Shown: positions 62,627 through 64,000 of the stretch, one piece after another | How positions within the stretch are numbered: position 1 is the first letter of the stretch | How the letters are laid out: every line of letters starts with the position of its first letter | Origin: Chamaelirium japonicum | Taxonomy: Eukaryota > Streptophyta > Magnoliopsida > Liliales > Melanthiaceae | Length of the DNA: 64,000 bases | NCBI GenBank assembly: GCA_947650365.1 | Contig: OX393554.1 | Span: forward strand, 35,056,137-35,120,136 | Reading direction: 5' to 3' | Position numbers and translations under genes: made by a program | The notes under the pieces: generated by a model | What the model was told of the DNA's origin: nothing | The model's input: only the letters and a program-made list of their open reading frames with translations | Databases searched by the model: none

Positions 62627-63354
62627 CCCCCCAAGGTTCTTCTTTGTTTTTTTTTTCAGTTTTAGCAGATTCTCTTGTCTGAAAAAATCTGAAGAAAAAT
62701 CACTGAAAAAGAAAAAAAATCACTGAAACAGTGAAAGAGAGAGAATCAGGCTAAAACTGAAGAAAGAAATCTCTTCTCTTCTCTTCACTGAAAAAGAAAA
62801 AGAAAAATCAGTACTAAAACCTAAGTTTTAGCCTGAATTTTAGCAGATTCAGCTTTAGAAAATTCAGGCTAAAATTCAGGCTAAAATTTCTTTTTTTCAG
62901 TTTTAGCAGATTCTCTCTCTCTCTCTATCAGTGAAGAAAAAAAATTCAGCTTCAAAATTTAACACAGTGATGAATGATCTGAAAGAGACAGAGAGAGAGA
63001 GGAGGGAGGGGGGTTCCAACAGTGATACCAAAAAAAATTTAAAAAAAGCTTCCAGTTTCTTCAAGAATGAAAAAAAATATATGCTTAGCAAGAGAGAGAG
63101 TGAGAGAGGGGGTTCCAAGTTCCAACAGTGATACAATATTTTTTTAAAAAAAAACAGGGATACAAAATATGGAAAACAAAATTAGCTTCAATTTTTGAAC
63201 AAAGAACAAAGTGATGAATGATCTGATGAACCTGTCTCTTCGTAGCTGCTCTTGATGGATGGAGGCACTGTGGGTGGCACTGTGATACAAAATTTTTTTT
63301 TAAAAAAAAGCTTTCAGTTTCTTCAAGAATAAAAAAAAAAATCTGCTTAGAAAG

Positions 63355-63399
<45 letters not shown>

Positions 63400-63560
63400 G
63401 GGAGGGGGTTCCAACAGTTAAACAAAAATCAGCTTCTAGTTTCTTCAAGAATGAAAAAAAGAGAGAGAGAGAGAGAGGGTTCCAAGTTCCAACAGGGATA
63501 CAAAATATGGAAAACAAAATTATCTGATGAACTTGTCTCTTCGTTGCTGTTCCATTGATG
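62400..63560. repeat. Degenerate repeats with CT/GA tracts
   Basis: CCCCAAGGTTCTTCTTTG with (CT)n occurs twice on the left (62500, 62630). Its loose complement GAGGGGGTTCCAACAGT with (GA)n follows at 63000, 63105, 63405 and 63475. AGTTTCTTCAAGAATGAAAA and ATACAAAATATGGAAAACAA also recur two to four times. The left and right halves are partly inverted. Confidence 0.7.
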
Positions 63561-63574
63561 AATGATCTGAGGAA

Positions 63575-64000
63575 CCTTGATGGACGGAGGGACTGCGGGA
63601 AGCACTGTGGGTGGCACTACGGGTGGCAATACGGGTGGCGATCGGCTCCTCTCTGGCAATCAGCTCCTCTCTTTGTGCCATGGATCAGATATCTCCACGT
63701 TGCTGCAAACGTAGTTAGAGTAAGAATTGGGATTTGGGGGTTTCAGATGAGGGATTTTGTGGCGAGAGGGATCGTGGAGATCGGGTGGGATCGGGATCGT
63801 GGAGATCGTGGATGACTGCAATATCGACATCGGGATCATCGAGATCGTGGAGATTAAGAGAGAGAGAGAGGGATCGTGGAGATGGGAGATTCGGTGAGAG
63901 GGATCGTGGGGAGAGAGATGTGGCGGTAGAGAGAGAGAGGGGGGGACGTGGAGATCGGGTGGGGTGAGGGATGCGATATGGCAGTAGAGAGAGAGAGAGA
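63575..64000 (+). repeat. Short minisatellites at the right edge
   Basis: From about 63600 the word CACTACGGGTGGCA (13-14 bp) is repeated four times. From 63765 GGGATCGTGGAGATCG recurs about eight times, mixed with (GA)n. Open frames here are Arg/Gly/Asp-rich products of these repeats, not genes. Confidence 0.7.

Overview
The window is nuclear DNA from a flowering plant. The one intact host gene has GC-rich, C/G-ending codons, which favours a commelinid monocot, but the species cannot be named. A run of exactly 500 N at 33501-34000 shows it is a draft scaffold. Nearly everything else is mobile DNA or its debris, often nested.

Layout. 1-7569: right part of a CACTA (En/Spm) transposon with a C-terminal transposase exon, a 6 kb array of a 181-bp repeat with an 8-copy higher-order pattern, and subterminal repeats ending in a CACTA terminus. 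7755-9300: L1-type LINE fragments. 9470-25000: remains of Ty3/gypsy (Tat-like) elements, including two LTRs in opposite orientation around a promoter and an accessory reading frame, plus a primer site and a gag region. This gypsy copy is split by a Ty1/copia element (12901-22731, minus strand) with a clear 5-bp target duplication. 25010-34480: palindromic MITEs and small Helitrons, each beside a long (TA)n tract. One Helitron carries pieces of host genes (2-isopropylmalate synthase, and probably a SUMO-like gene).

34590-37240 holds LINE debris and short inverted repeats. 37862-38917 is the only intact protein gene, an ATL-type RING-H2 ubiquitin ligase with its own TATA box and a (CT)n leader. 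39713-43816 is a striking run of palindromic elements separated by pure (TA)n, several with mirrored (GA)n and (CT)n ends. One of them contains a hAT MITE with a perfect 8-bp target duplication. 43830-46640 is a degenerate RTE LINE on the minus strand holding a TRIM. 47181-47643 is a Tourist-like MITE.

47995-59270 is a decayed autonomous Helitron region on the minus strand. It has Rep zinc finger, Rep catalytic and PIF1-type helicase segments, followed downstream by a 1,038-bp tandem duplication that carries an exon of a PQT3/RBBP6-like (DWNN family) gene. 59310-64000 is degenerate repeat DNA, including a block built from a few shuffled short words.

Nothing here works as an operon or pathway. 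The main biology is nested transposition, gene capture by Helitrons, satellite growth inside a transposon, and apparent targeting of (TA)n by hairpin elements. All identifications come from reading sequence and translations; no database search was run.
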